Assembly (NCBI GenBank): GCA_020465985.1
Contig: JAANYP010004831.1
Span: 1-64,000, forward strand
Direction: 5' to 3'
DNA length: 64,000 bases
Source of the DNA: Centrapalus pauciflorus
Lineage: Eukaryota; Streptophyta; Magnoliopsida; Asterales; Asteraceae
Of the stretch, positions 10,027 to 25,500 are shown in pieces; position 1 is the stretch's first letter; every line of letters starts with the position of its first letter. Made by a program: the position numbers and the translations under genes. The notes beneath the pieces were generated by a model. That model searched no databases. It worked only from the letters and a program-made list of their open reading frames with translations, and was not told the origin of the DNA.

Positions 10027-12438
10027 ATGTCAGGATCAGGATCAGGTGACATACCAAGCAGCATGACCCCACAACAAATGTTCGAAATGATGCAACAACT
10101 TTTAGCTCAACACTCAGAACAACAAAATAAAATAATGCAAGAACAGTTTCAGGCCAGAGATGAGGCCGAAGCTAAAAGACGTGAAGATAAGAAAAATAAG
10201 AGAAAAGATAACCAAGTCCAGAATGACGAATCTGATTCTGATAACACAAACCCTGAAACCCAAATCGAGCAGCCTAAAGGCTGTAAGTTCAAGGACTTCA
10301 AAGCGAGCGGTGCCCTGAACTTTGAGGGTACAGTCAATCCAATTCAGGCAATGGATTGGATCAGCCATACCGAAGAAGTCTTCAGGATTTCTGACTGCTT
10401 AGATTCAAAGAAAGTAAGCTATGCGTCTGCGTTATTTGTTGGAGCTGCCTGTGCATGGTGGAAGACTCAGAGGAGCATATATGGAGAAGAGGTGATACAG
10501 ACTTTAGAGTGGAATCAATTCCTAGATATGTTTAATGCGAAGTATTGCCCGATCGACCAACAAGATAAGATGGAAGTCCAATTGATGCAGCTGACTCAGG
10601 GAACAAAGACTGTTGACGAATACGAGCACGAATTCTCTCGGCTTTGCGGTTATTCCTCATACCAAGTAGCTACTGAGGAAAGGAAGATGAATAGATTCTA
10701 CGGAAGGCTCAACCCGACATACCGACATCCGATGAGCGCAATAAAATATAAGAGTTACTTGGAAATGGTAGAAGCGGCTAGACAGATCGAGCGAGGTTAT
10801 TTAGAGTACGACGATCAGCTTTATGCTCCGTCTACTAACCCGACATGTCCTTCTCCTCCGAAGAAGCAAAGATTCGGTAGATTCTTCAAGACGAACAAAT
10901 CCCAGTCTCAACAGCCACAGCAGTATAGTTCACAGCCGAAAGCCCAAGCGTATTCACTAACAAACGAGCCACGATTTTGCAAGAGATGCAGAAAGTCACA
11001 CATGGGGCTGTGTAACCCAGATGATGTTACTTGTTTTGCGTGTAACCGAATTGGTCACAGCAGTGAAGAGTGCCCACAGCAAGGACGCGGATGTGCAAAA
11101 TGCAGGAAAAGAGGACACTTCATGTATCAGTGTCGCAGCGGGCAACGATTTCAGTCGCAATCATCAGCAGGAGGTTCTACAGTAAAGAGTTCTGCTGCAA
11201 CTCCGACAGCAAGGACACGTGCGTTTCAGATAACAGCAGAAGAAGCGAGAGAAATTACCGGTACGTTTCTGTTAAATACGATACCTGCTCGCGTACTATT
11301 TGATTCTGGCGCTAGTCGTTCCTTTATATCGACTTCTTTTGCATCAAGATTATCTAAATCCCCGTCAAAGCTTCCTGTTGTACTTGACATTGAGACAGCC
11401 AGTAACAACTATGTTATGACTGATTCTGTCTACCGAAACTGCACCCTGCTCGTAAATAATATAGTATTCAACCTCAATCTTATACCGATTCAGCTAAAAG
11501 AGTTTGACGTTATCATCGGCATGGACTGGCTAACGAACAACGAAGCAACGATCGTATGCAACCGTCTGATCATCAGAATCAAATTCTCAGACGGCCGAGT
11601 ATTGGAGATCAACGGAGAGAAAAGAAAAGGTGCTCACTGCTTCATTTCTGTAGAGAAAGCTCACAAATGTTTGTCTAAGGGTCACGAATCTTATCTGTGC
11701 TACGTCTCTTCTGAATCTAACTCTGAAAAGAAAACCCTAGCTGACATTCCTATCGTCTGTGAGTTTCCAGACGTCTTTCCCGATGATATTTCTGGAGTGC
11801 CACCAGAACGTCAAGTCGAATTCGGCATTGACTTAGTTCCTGGTGCGGCTCCCATTGCAAAAGCTCCTTACAGACTTGCACCTGCAGAAATGCAGGAAAT
11901 GTCAAAACAGTTGCAAGAGCTGTTGGAAAAGGGGTTTATCCGACCGAGTTCATCTCCGTGGGGTGCACCTGTCTTATTTGTCAAAAAGAAAGACGGAACT
12001 TTCCGTATGTGCAGCGATTACCGCGAGTTGAACAAAGTTACTATAAAGAATAAATATCCTCTGCCCAGGATCGATGATCTGTTTGATCAGCTACAAGGAG
12101 CCAGCTACTTCTCGAAAATAGATCTTCGTTCTGGGTATCATCAGTTGAAAGTTAAAGATGATGATGTTCCAAAGACAGCCTTCCGTACAAGATACGGTCA
12201 TTACGAATTTCTCGTGATGCCGTTCGGCTTAACAAATGCAACAGCGGCGTTCATGGACTTCATGAATTGCGTGTGCAGACCGATGCTGGATAAGTCAGTT
12301 ATCGTATTTATAGACGATATTCTGATTTACTCCAAAACGGAGGCTGATCATGCTATTCATTTGCGGCAATTGCTAGAGTTACTGAGAAAAGAAAGACTCT
12401 ATGCAAAATTTTCTAAATGCGAATTCTGGCTCAGACAG
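10027..12438 (+). CDS. Element A gag-protease-RT (exon 1 of gag-pol)
   Basis: Open from ATG 10027 (MSGSGSGDIP) to a candidate splice donor at 12439. Gag occupies about residues 1-330, with a charged region at 50-80. Two zinc knuckles follow (CFACNRIGHSSEEC at about 336-349, then CAKCRKRGHFMYQC). The retropepsin active site is LFDSGAS near residue 425. RT follows from about 610 (YRLAPAEMQEM, CSDYRELNKVTIKNKYPLPR, KIDLRSGYHQ), with catalytic FIDD near residue 758. The start is supported by element B, which has the same ATG context. An in-frame deletion of about three codons lies before TGTFLLN compared with B. It ends EFWLRQ; the next residues IQFLGHV are encoded after 12522. Gag and Pol share one frame, as in many plant chromoviruses. 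Confidence 0.93.
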
Positions 12439-12522
12439 GTATAACTTTACATTGTCTTGAGCTATTCTTTAAGCGTTCTTTGATAGAACAAAACTTGAAA
12501 CTCTACTTTGTTGCTTTTATAG
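12439..12522 (+). other. 84-nt GT-AG intron inside RT of element A
   Basis: CAG|GTATAACTTTAC ... TTGCTTTTATAG|ATTCAATTCC. Phase 0, with an in-frame stop at its second codon. Removing it joins EFWLRQ to IQFLGHV, exactly as element C encodes without interruption (FWLQQIQSLGHV at about 23330-23365, minus). Element B has an 84-nt insert at the same codon boundary with GT and AG kept while the middle diverged. Confidence 0.75.
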
Positions 12523-14664
12523 ATTCAATTCCTTGGCCATGTTGTTTCTGGCGAAGGGATTTCCGTCGATCCTTCTAAAGTCGAGACCGTTCAAAAATGG
12601 CAAACGCCTCGCAATGCCTCCGAAATAAGAAGTTTCCTTGGATTGGCCGGTTACTATCGGCGATTCATAAAGGACTTCTCAAAGATTGCTATGCCACTTA
12701 CGATGTTAACACGAAAGAATACTCCTTTCATTTGGACCGATAAACAGCAAGAGGCATTTGACATTCTGAAACAGAAGCTTATTCAAGCGCCGATCCTAGC
12801 CTTACCAGAAGGCAATGATGATTTTGTCGTTTACAGCAACGCATCTGGTACTGGCTTAGGATGTGTTCTCATGCAAAGGGGAAAAGTAATTGCCTACGCT
12901 TCAAGGCAATTAAAAGACTACGAGAAAAGTGCACCAACTCATGATCTTGAGTTGGCTGCCGTTACCTTTGCTTTGAAAATCTGGCGTCACTATCTTTATG
13001 GGACTCGGTGCCAGCTTTACACCGATCACAAAAGTCTCATACATCTTTTCACTCAAAAGGATCAAAATATGAAACAGCGTCGGTCCTTGGAGCTTATTAA
13101 GGACTACGATTGTGAGATCCGATATCATCCCAGCAAAGCTAATGTTGTCGCGGATGCTTTGAGTAGAAAAGTTTATCCAGAAAAGTGCTGCTATGCCCTA
13201 ACTCCGGTTATATTCTCTTCTGATCTTATTGAAGACATCAGAGTTGCTCAAGCTGAAGCACTGAAAGAAGAGAATCTCTGTTCTGAAAATCTTAAAGGGC
13301 AGCTACAATTTCTAACTCTGAATCATTTGGGACTTCATTGTCTCAAGGGAAACCGAATCTGGATCCTTAAGTATGGTTCAATCCGTAGCACTCCTCTATC
13401 TGAAGCTCACAAGTCCAAATTATCTGTTCATCATGGCAACTCAAAGATGTATTTCGATCTGAAAGCTGATTACTGGTGGCCAGGAATGAAGAAAGACATC
13501 AGTCGTTATGTAGAAAGCTGCAGAATATGTCAAATGGTTATGGCAGAACATCAGAAGCCCTTTGGAGATATGCAACCACTACCAGTTCCTGAGTGGAAGT
13601 GGGAGCATATAACAATGGACTTCATCACGAAGTTGCCGAAAACCAAAAGACAGCACGACTCCATCTGGGTAGTCGTGGACCGATTAACGAAGTCAGCTCA
13701 CTTCATACCGATGAAAGAAACATACTCCCTTGATAGATTGGCACAGTTGTATATCATAGAAATTATTTCTCGTCACGGTGTGCCAAAGTCTATCGTATCT
13801 GATCGTGATAGTCGTTTCACATCTAGATTCTGGCAAGCTTTACAAGACGGGATGGGTACTCGGATCTCTATGAGTACTGCTTATCATCCTAATGCAGATG
13901 GCCAGAGTGAGCGTACTATCCTTACTCTCGAAGATATGCTTCGTGCCTACGTTCTTGATCTGGGTGGTAATTGGGATGACCACTTGCCGTTGGTCGAATT
14001 CTCATATAATAACAGTTATCATTCAATAATCAAGATGGCTCCTTTTGAAGCTTTGTACGGAAGAAAATGCAGAACTCCTACCTGTTGGCGCGAAACAGGT
14101 GAATCACCTATAGCGGGTCCTGCCCTTCTACAGTTGACTCATAAGAAGATTCAACTCGTCAGAAGGAACATACTTGAAGCGCAAAGCAGGCAGAAGTCAT
14201 ATTATGATAATCGACACAGATCAATAAGCTTTGCAGTTAACGATTGGGTGATGCTGAAAGTATCTCCAATGAAGAATGTGGTAAGATTCATAAAGAGAAA
14301 CAAGCTAACTCCAAGATTCATCGGTCCGTTCAAGATTGTCGAAAAGATAGGAAATCAATCTTATCGTCTTGAACTGCCAGCGGACTTATCTAGAATACAT
14401 CCTGTATTTCATGTTAGTCACTTGAGAAAAAGCTTGGCCGACGAAAGAGAAGTTCAAATACCACACGTTAACTTGTAGATTGATGAAAAGCTTAGAGTGG
14501 TTGAAGAGCGAGAATGTATTCTGGACTCGAAGACCAAGAAGCTTAGAAATAAAGATATACAAATGGTGCTCGTCCAGTGGAAACACCACAAAGGTTCGCA
14601 TCAGTCTTGGGAATCCAGAGATGTCATGAAAGCTACATATCCCAGTCTGTTCGAACATAGCTAA
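12523..14664 (+). pseudogene. Element A RT end-RNase H-integrase-chromodomain-like tail (exon 2)
   Basis: Open from the candidate acceptor to a TAG at 14476-14478, then open again in the same frame to TAA at 14662-14664. It holds the RT thumb (GLAGYYRRFIKDFSK), RNase H, the integrase zinc region (HHGNSKMYFD, CRICQMV) and the integrase core with its catalytic acids in TMDFITKLP, SDRDSRFTS and DGQSERTI. After the GPFKIVEKIGNQSYRLELP block comes a tail (DIQMVLVQWKHHKGSHQSWE) resembling the degenerate chromodomain of Tekay elements. In RNase H the first catalytic Asp reads as Asn (VYSNASGTG, against VYSDASGTG in B), which should abolish activity. So A is nearly open but probably inactive by itself. 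Confidence 0.9.
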
Positions 14665-14683
14665 CTTCGGGGACGAAGTTTGT

Positions 14684-14701
14684 GCGTGGTGGAGCCCATT
14701 C
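14684..14701 (+). other. Polypurine tract region of element A
   Basis: GCGTGGTGGAGCCCATTC immediately before the 3' LTR. B (about 60036-60053) has the same sequence and C a close match (21181-21200, minus). It is less pure than a typical PPT. Confidence 0.6.
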
Positions 14702-17148
<2,447 letters not shown>

Positions 17149-17494
17149 TGCGTCTTTTTTTTAACACGATGCATAGATAAACACGATTAACGATGAAATG
17201 CATCGATCTCCATCATCTTTTTTTGAAATTGTGTAATATTTGTTAAATTTGGAAATTATCAATTGAATTTATTTAGCATTTATTATTTGATTATTTGTTG
17301 AAATATTAAGTTTAATGAGGTATGCACAATCCCCAAAATGCCCTTCCTTGTTCGTTTCTATAATGCACAAGATGCACAAAATTGTCCAACTATTTACCAT
17401 TTTGCCATTAATCTAATCCATACAATTTTTTGATCTAATGGATGATATAGGTTCTTTTGTACCTCGATGCATAAAAGTTCTCAATTGAACCTCC

Positions 17495-18014
<520 letters not shown>

Positions 18015-18023
18015 TATATATTA

Positions 18024-18977
18024 TGTGTATTATAGTATTGTGCGTGTCAGTTTTGTGCGAAAGATAAAACAGTAGCACCAAAAATCAAGAATCATATAAG
18101 GGAGTGTGTAACTGTGTACTGTGTGCTTAAATTATATTAGCAGCAACCTAATAAACATATCCATAAACTAAGTGTGCGTGTTTGTGACTGTCAAGAACCC
18201 CGAGACATCTAAGTCTCGGGGTGTGCATTTGAAAAACTAAAACATCAGCAGCCTATATACATACATATATATGATGTGTCTTTCATTTAGCAAAACAAAA
18301 ACAACAACATTAATATATAAGAGTACTGTGGGTGTAGTAATGTCGAAGAAATGTGCAAGTGTTGTGTATATATAAATATATATAAAGTGTGTGCAGATGA
18401 GTCCTTAGTCCCGAGATTTAATCTCAGGGTATCCACGCTGTGAAACAGAAAGCTGAAACAATAGCAACTACATATGTGTGTCCATCCTAATAAAAGAAAT
18501 CAGAAGCATTATTTATATATTTATATATGTGAGAGTTTGATCATGATTTAACTTGTAATTATGTGCATAATAGGCTCATAAAATAAGAAAATTCACATGT
18601 GTGCTTGTGAATGTAGAAATAACATAAAGCAATGATACTTAATTGTATAGCATACTTGGACGTGTCATTTAATTATACAAATCAAGTAAAATGCATTAGC
18701 ATTTATGACGAAATAATGGCAGAAACAAGCATGTCAACTCATAAGTGGCCATAGTTGAAATGTGTTTCAAGTTATCTACATGTATGCATAGCAAATACAT
18801 GAAACGAGGCAAGTTCATATGTGTGACATAATATAACTATTCAATTGAATGCATTATGATGCCATGAATTTGATAAGAATGTTTTTAAAACATAATAGCA
18901 AATGAATAAGCAAAGTATGTTTAGGGAATTGAACATACGCTCAAAGACTTGGTTCTTGGCCCTAATCATGGCCCAAG
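18024..18977. other. Noncoding stretch before element C, probable 5' part of LTR D
   Basis: No coding region. It is rich in TGTGTG and AT, with two short hairpins (18198-18221 and 18410-18429). It is continuous across element C with 31407 onward, and together they have the length of a Tekay-type LTR. I could not identify the LTR start. Confidence 0.35.
18198..18221. other. Perfect 9-bp stem hairpin
   Basis: CCCCGAGAC, loop ATCTAA, GTCTCGGGG. A second, similar hairpin CCCGAGAT-TTA-ATCTCAGGG lies at 18410-18429. No U-run follows, and this is plant DNA, so I do not call it a terminator. Confidence 0.8.
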
Positions 18978-21180
18978 TGTGACACCCTTGCCATAATAAC
19001 CACCATTACATTACTCAGGATTAAACACCACACATAACACACTATTGATCTGAAATACTTAATACAATACAGAAAATTGGAAGTACATAATTAAAATACA
19101 AGTGTCAAACACCTAACGGTGCTACAAGGTTCCGTTCTAAATCTACATACTCAACATTTATTACAACCAACCCAAGAATTTCCATTGAAGCTCCTTTGTT
19201 TATTCAATTACCAATTGAGTAGTAGATAGCCTCAAATACTTCAATAATTGACCTACCTAGAAGGTCCGGTAGCGGATTTTCCTTTTCCTGAAAATGTAGA
19301 CAACCGAGGAGTAAGCAAAGCTTAGTGAGTACAGAGATTATACATTCTATAGATATTTATGTAGCACACAAGAGTAACACCGGCAACAAATGTCGTATAC
19401 TCTCTTCGTAGACGAAGTACGGAAACGAGCCACAGCTCCTTCATTCCATTGCACGGAATCACACATTCAATTGAGGCGAAATTTACCATCGGAGATGCTA
19501 CACCTGCCCATCAGGATCTCGGAGGGATCAGCTCCAGGTCATATAGCCTCGGTAGCATCGATTTACCAATTATGGCTTGTAAGCCCATTAGAAGATGCAA
19601 AACAAAGAACACGGAACATGTAATAACATGCAACAAGCAACAATGTGCATCAACATAAACAGAAGTTAGTAGAGTGACAAACGAAATGAATCAACATGCC
19701 TCAATGAACAACAACGAACATAAAATAAATGTAGACATATACAATCCTAAGTACTCACAGTGGGTGCGTTACATTACTTCATTTAATATTATTTCTCTTT
19801 GAAATTTCAACCGGATTCACAAAGTACCCCACTGTGTGTTAAACAACACCACAAGGGACCTGTTACATTTCCATAGGAAAATACCATCAATGACTATATA
19901 ATAATCATTCTCATCAAAGTTTACAAGTCAAAGTGTTAAATCTTCGGATTTGCCATCCGGAATTCATATTTAAAACCCAAAGTTCAAGTTATTATTAAAC
20001 ACAAAGAGCCCATCATTAAATGCCTTATTATAATATCAAAGATATCTCAAAAGTATGATTTTTCAATCAGAAATTCGGGTCCCCTAATACAGAACCGAGT
20101 TTCGCATGAACTGGGGCTGACTCGCCGAGTCGTCCCATTTGACTCGCCGAGTCGAGGTCTGAATTTCAGATCCTCAGCTGGATTTCGCTTGCACCCGAGA
20201 TATAACAAGAAATAACTTGACCCGAAAGTGACCTATCCGAGTTCGGGTCCCATCCGAAATCGGGTCTCATTAGAATTGCGTTCCAACCCGAATTCGGGTC
20301 TCAACACTTAGCAACTTTTTATGATGTTCTTGGTGTTCTTGGCAACTCGCCGAGTCGACTTGCAGAACTGCAGTCGCAGCTATGGGTTTTTGCTTAAAAC
20401 TTTGCTAAACTCATTTCTAACTATATGCAATCTGATATAATGTTATATTAACATATATGGGGTGTTTCTACACTATTTTCCCCATCTATAACACCCAAAT
20501 TCGTCCAGATTTAGCCAAAATTGAGGAAAAACCTCAAGAACACAAAAACTCTTAAAAATATAAATTTCTTACATATCTGGATGAATCAGTGAGCGATTCT
20601 TGTTTCTGAAGCTTCAGATAACTTCAATTGATAATTTCCAACTTGAATAACATACATGCAACCAAAATTTCTCAGATTTAAAATCCGATTTTTTTTCAGA
20701 TTTTAACTCTCAAAATAAAGCCCCAAACTTAGAAATTACATTCTTACCTTGATTCCGACTTAAATCTTGTTAATTATCAGCTTGATCAACGAATTTCTTA
20801 AATTAATTTCGAATTCGAGCATAATTCTTTGAGAGTGTTTGAGAGTATTCTTTGAAGTGAATAGTTTTCTAAATGAGAATGAAAGACTCAAAAGTCTTTT
20901 AAATCATATCTTTCGGCTATTTACATAAGTGGTCCCTCCACTTATCTGATTTCATTAAATAATGTTTCAATATTTATTTTGCCATCACTAACACTTATAA
21001 TTCATCATACTTAATTAATAATTTGAAATTCTTAAAATTTCTAAATTTTCTTAACATAGCAACCAACTTTTCAAATTTCCGAATACTTAATTTTCATACA
21101 TAATCCAACTTGATTACAATAAATACAAAATTTAAACTAAATATCCTCGATTACAATAATTTAAGTCTTAGGATGTTACA
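18978..21180 (-). repeat. 3' LTR of element C
   Basis: 2203 bp. It carries a copy of the leader-intron signals (donor AAG|GTAAGAATG at 20757, acceptor ATTTTCAG|GAAAAGG at 19288) and a cluster of ACTCGCCGAGTCG and CCCGAATTCGGGT words (20120-20360). Apparent ORFs near 19390-19658 are not genes. Confidence 0.92.
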
Positions 21181-21200
21181 ACATGGGCTCCACCACGCTT
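21181..21200 (-). other. Polypurine tract region of element C
   Basis: The minus strand reads GTGGTGGAGCCCATGT just before the LTR, close to the same site in A and B. Confidence 0.6.
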
Positions 21201-21249
21201 GAACTTCGTCCTCGAAGTTAATTGGCTTCAAACAATTGCAGGTATTTCT

Positions 21250-23107
21250 TCAACATGTCGTTCTTTGTTTCCCACGTGTGGTTTGATTATCTATGATGCT
21301 TCCAATGTATCAGCACCATTTCAATCTCTTTGTTCCTTAGCTTCTTCACTTTGGTGTCCAAAACACATTCCGGCTCTTCCACATATTGGAGCCTCTCATC
21401 TATCTGCAACTCAGTATGATTGGCCCAATCCTCATTCCCAGTAGTGATAGACTTCCTAAGGTTTCCCACATGAAATACCGGATGTATGCCCGACATCTCC
21501 TTAGGCAATTCGAAACGGTATGATTGATTCCCAACCTTTTCTATTATTTTGAACGGGCCTACAAATCTTGGTGCTAGCTTGCCTCTTTTAATAAAACAAG
21601 TAACACCACTCATAGGTGATACTTTTAGATACACCCAATCATCCACTTCAATTTTGATAGGTTTGTACCTCCTATCGTGATAACTATTCTGTCGATCCTG
21701 AGCCGCTTTCATATTCTGTCTTACCAACTGTATCTTCTCATTCGTTTCTTGTAGCAATGCCGGCCCAGCAATCGGAGTATCTGCTGTCTCTCTCCAACAT
21801 GTAGGATTCCTACATCTTCTTCCATATAATGCCTCAAACGGCGCTTTCGTAATAGTTGCATGATAACTATTATTGTATGAGAACTCTATTAGCGGTAGAT
21901 GATCATCCCAATTACCACCCAGATCCGGAATGCATGACCGCATCATATCTTTAAATGTAAGGATGGTCCTTTCACTTTGGCCATCAGTTTGAGGATGGTT
22001 GGCAGTACTCATGGCAATTCTCGTACCTAACCCTTCTTGTAAGGCAGACCAAAAGTTGGATGTGAAGCGACTATCCCGATCCGATACAATGGACTTTGGG
22101 ACTCCATGTCTAGTGATAATCTCGTTCATATAAATTTATCCCAACCTTTTTAATGAATAACTTTATCTGATAGGAATGAAATGAACAGAGTTAGTCAACC
22201 TATCAACTATCACCCATATCGCATCATGTTGATGCCTAGTCTTCGGCAACTTGGTAACAAAATCCATGGTAATATGTTCCCACTTCCATTCGGGAATGAG
22301 GAGTGGTTGCAAAGTGCCATAAGGTTGTTGATGTTCGGCTTTCACAAGTCGACAAGTTTTGCATCTTTCAACATAGTGCCCTATGTCCTTCTTTAATCCG
22401 GGCCACCAAAAGTCAGCTTTTAATTCATTGTATATCGTTGTGCTCCCGAGATGTACAGAAAATCTCGACTGATGCGCTTCCTCAATAATCACTTTTCTCA
22501 TGCCCCCAAACTTTGGCAACCAGATCCTGTTATAAACACCTTTCAGACCAGACTCACTTGTCTCCATAATCTTTTTCTGCACTCTTATATCCTCGGCATC
22601 AACATTTTCTTTCTTTAAAGCTTCCACTTGAGCGGATTTTACTTTATCAACAATCGTGGAAGTCAACATTGTAGAAGACATCATGTAGAAACAATCTTTG
22701 GAATATGATTTACGGCTTAGAACATCGGCTACAACGTTAGCCTTACCCGGATGATAAAGGATCTCACAATCGTAGTCCTTAATTAATTCCATAGACCTAC
22801 GTTGTCTCATGTTAAGTACTTTCTAGCTGAATATGTACTTTAGGCTCTTATGGTCTATATAAAGTTGACACTTAGTTCCGTATAAATAATGTTGCCATAA
22901 CTTCAAAGAAAATGTGATAGTAGTTAACTCGAAGTCGTGAGTTGAATAATCTTTCTCGTGTTGTTTTAATTGTCTCGAGGCATAAGCAATGACTTTCCCG
23001 CGCTACATCAGTACATCACCTAATCCTAATCTTGACGCATCCGTATAAACCAAAAAGTCTTCATTACCCTCGGGTAGTGCAAGTATCGGTGCTTCGGTTA
23101 AAGTCTT
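21250..23107 (-). pseudogene. Element C RNase H-integrase remnant
   Basis: On the minus strand the RNase H end (CEILYHPGKANVVADVLSRK) runs into the integrase zinc region (HLGSTTIYN, CKTCRLVKAEHQ) and core. Integrase catalytic acids are present in TMDFVTKLP, SDRDSRFTS and DGQSERTI. The C-terminal GPFKIIEKVGNQSYRFELP block is followed by a tail with MVLIHWKHH, like the A/B chromodomain-like end. Stops occur near 22160-22130 and around 22810-23107, where RNase H is scrambled. It is not expressible as one protein. Confidence 0.85.
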
Positions 23108-24080
23108 CTAAATCTCAAATACCTCCCGTTGTTCAGCTTCCCAAACAAACGACATATTTTTCTTTGTTAATGCAATTAAAGGTACTGCAATCTTTGAGAA
23201 ATCTTTTATAAACCTCCGATAATACCCCGCCAATCCTAGAAAACTTCTTATCTCTTTAGCAGAACGAGGTGGTTCCCAATTCTTTATTGCTTCCACTTTA
23301 GCTGGATCCACCGAAATCCCAGCTCCCGAAATCACATGCCCCAAAGATTGGATTTGTTGCAACCAAAACTCACACTTTGAGAATTTGGCATACAACTTTT
23401 ACTTTCTTAATAGTTACAACAACTCCTTCAGGTGTATGGCATGCTCAACTTCAGACATAGAGTATACCAGAATGTCATCAGTGAATACAGTCATCGATTT
23501 ATCCAACATCGGTCTACAAACTCTTTTCATAAGGTCCATAAAAACAGCGACGCGTTGGTTAACCCAAAAGGCATAACCAGAAACTCGTAATGCCAATAAC
23601 GAGTCCTGAAAGCCGTTTTAGGTACGTCTTCCTCTCGAACTTTCTGCTATCCAGACCACAGACTGATCTTAGAAAAGAAACTAGCCCCATGTAACTGATC
23701 GAACAAATCATCAATTCTCGGCAACGGATACTTGTTCTTTATAGTAAATTTATTTAGCTCGCGATAATCGATGCACATTCATATTGTGCCATCTTTCTTT
23801 TTCACAAACAATACTGGGCTCCCCATGGCGAAGAACTCGGTCGAATGAAGGCCTTATCCAACAACTCTTGAAGTTGTTTCATCATCTCTTGCATTTCGGT
23901 AGGAGCAAGACGGTACGGAGAACGAGCTATCGGGGCAGCTCCAAGGATCAAGTCAATTCTAAATTCCACTTGTCTTTCAAGTCGCAAACCAGACAATTCT
24001 TCCGGGAACACATCCGAGAATTCAGAGACAACAGGCACATCGGCCACAGTTTTCTTTTCAGCCTCAATAGCATATGCCAA
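23108..24080 (-). pseudogene. Element C reverse transcriptase remnant
   Basis: RT motifs are readable on the minus strand in several frames: YRLAPTEMQEMMKQLQELL, FIRPSSSPWG, the catalytic region as TVFTDDILVYS (aromatic position changed), and KCEFWLQQIQSLGHVISG running into GLAGYYRRFIKDFSK. There are frameshifts and stops between 23802 and 23596 and near 23400. It matters mainly as a comparator: here the LQQIQSLGHV junction is uninterrupted, whereas A and B have an 84-nt insert exactly between Gln and Ile. Confidence 0.85.
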
Positions 24081-24116
24081 ATAAGACTCACAGCCCTTAG
24101 CAGCCCGCTTTCGGGC

Positions 24117-25173
24117 CTAAGCAATGGTCAATAGACATAGATCCCCACTTCTCCTATCCCCATATATGCAGATCTCTCGCCCCTTCGGAGTAGTTATATT
24201 TATCATTCTTTTCCTACAAACTATGTGAGCTTCATTTTCGATCAGCCAATCCATCCTGACAATTACATCAAATTTGCTGAACTCTATTGGGATTAAGTCA
24301 AGATTGAAGACTACATCTTCAATCACTAGGAGTACAGTTACGATATACGTGATTAACTTTGACTAAAGTATTACTAGCAGTTTCAATTTCAAGTACGACA
24401 GATAACTTAGACAGAGTCATTGACAGTTGCTGAGCAAAAATAGTAGACACAAACGATCTATGGGCACTAGAATCAAACAGTACTCGTGCAGGCACAGAGT
24501 TAACAATGAACATACCCGTGACCACTTCCGGGTCTTCCTTAGCTTTTTCCGCAATTATTTGAAAAGCACGAGCAGGTGTCCTCTTTGGCTGGTTTCGACG
24601 ATTGACTGAACCACCACTAGATCCCCCAGAAGATGGTGTCAAAGATGGAGCAGCATTTGGAGCTCCCTTTCTACATTTTCTACTATAATGCCCCCATACA
24701 CCGCACTTATGGCAAGCATCAGCTTTCCGTGGGCACTGACTTTGGGATTGGCCTAATTCCCCACAACAAAAGCAAGCACGTCCATTGATGCACTTAACAA
24801 AATGCTCCAGACGACATTTCTTACAGTACTACGGTTCCGTGTTGATGGAGTACGCACGAGCCCCGATTGGATAAACCAGAAGGTCGACGGTAGGACTGTT
24901 GAGGTGAGTACTGTGACAAACGAGAAGAACCTGAGTAGCCTCCCTCGCGTTGACGTTTTGGTGGTGACGGCGAGTTGGGTTAGCAGAAGTAGCAGCAGAC
25001 CCAATCGTGTATCCAGACATAACCATAATTTGTTCGACATTCCTGGCAGCTTCCAGTAAGCCAGCGAATGTGGGGTAGCGGACATTACTCATAATTCTCC
25101 TGATTTCCAAGTCAAGACCAGCCTCAAATCTGGTCATTTTCCTCTCTTCGGTATCAACTTGATGAGGCGCAAA
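24117..25173 (-). pseudogene. Element C gag C-terminus and protease remnant
   Basis: It resumes gag after the copia b insertion (FAPHQVDTEERKMTRFEAGL). Knuckles follow: CHKCGVWGHYSRKC (about 24695-24736) is intact, while the preceding CFCCGELGQSQSQC has Gln where His is expected. The protease reads VPARVLFDSSAHRSF, so the DSG active-site triad is DSS, and it continues through a frameshift near 24320. Not functional. Confidence 0.85.
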
Positions 25174-25178
25174 CAAAT

Positions 25179-25469
25179 TGTATTTCCTATATAATCAATC
25201 AACAATCAATCACAAACAATTAAGAACACAATATAACAACTAACCAAACGATTGAATATCCAAAATGTTGATTACAGAGATGAGAATGAAAATGTTTGAC
25301 ACTGTAGCCTTAGAATCTTCTCACTGATTTCCGTGCAAATCCCAAAATGACTATGTCAGATGTGACAATTACAAAAATCAAAATTCTATTTATATAATTA
25401 CAACTATGACCTATTTACAATATATACCCTAGACTTATTTTATTTCATCAATTAAAATAAGATCTAACA
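25179..25469 (-). repeat. 3' LTR of copia b
   Basis: 291 bp on the minus strand from TGTTAGATCTTATTTTAATT to TATAGGAAATACA, preceded by the PPT AAAGGGGGAGAA (25470-25483). The start resembles the LTRs of c and d (TGTTAGAYATTTAATTTCG), suggesting related lineages. Confidence 0.85.
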
Positions 25470-25500
25470 TTCTCCCCCTTTGATGAAATAAATTCAGTCA

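Noticed and set aside
10114..10368. Antisense ORF over gag, also at 55437-55703
   Set aside because: Mirror frame of a conserved coding region in both elements; no independent signals.
18198..18221. Intrinsic terminator
   Set aside because: A stable stem but no following T-run, and no bacterial context.
19390..19658. Small ORFs repeated at 29589-29865
   Set aside because: They lie inside the two LTRs of element C on the opposite strand and differ in length between copies.
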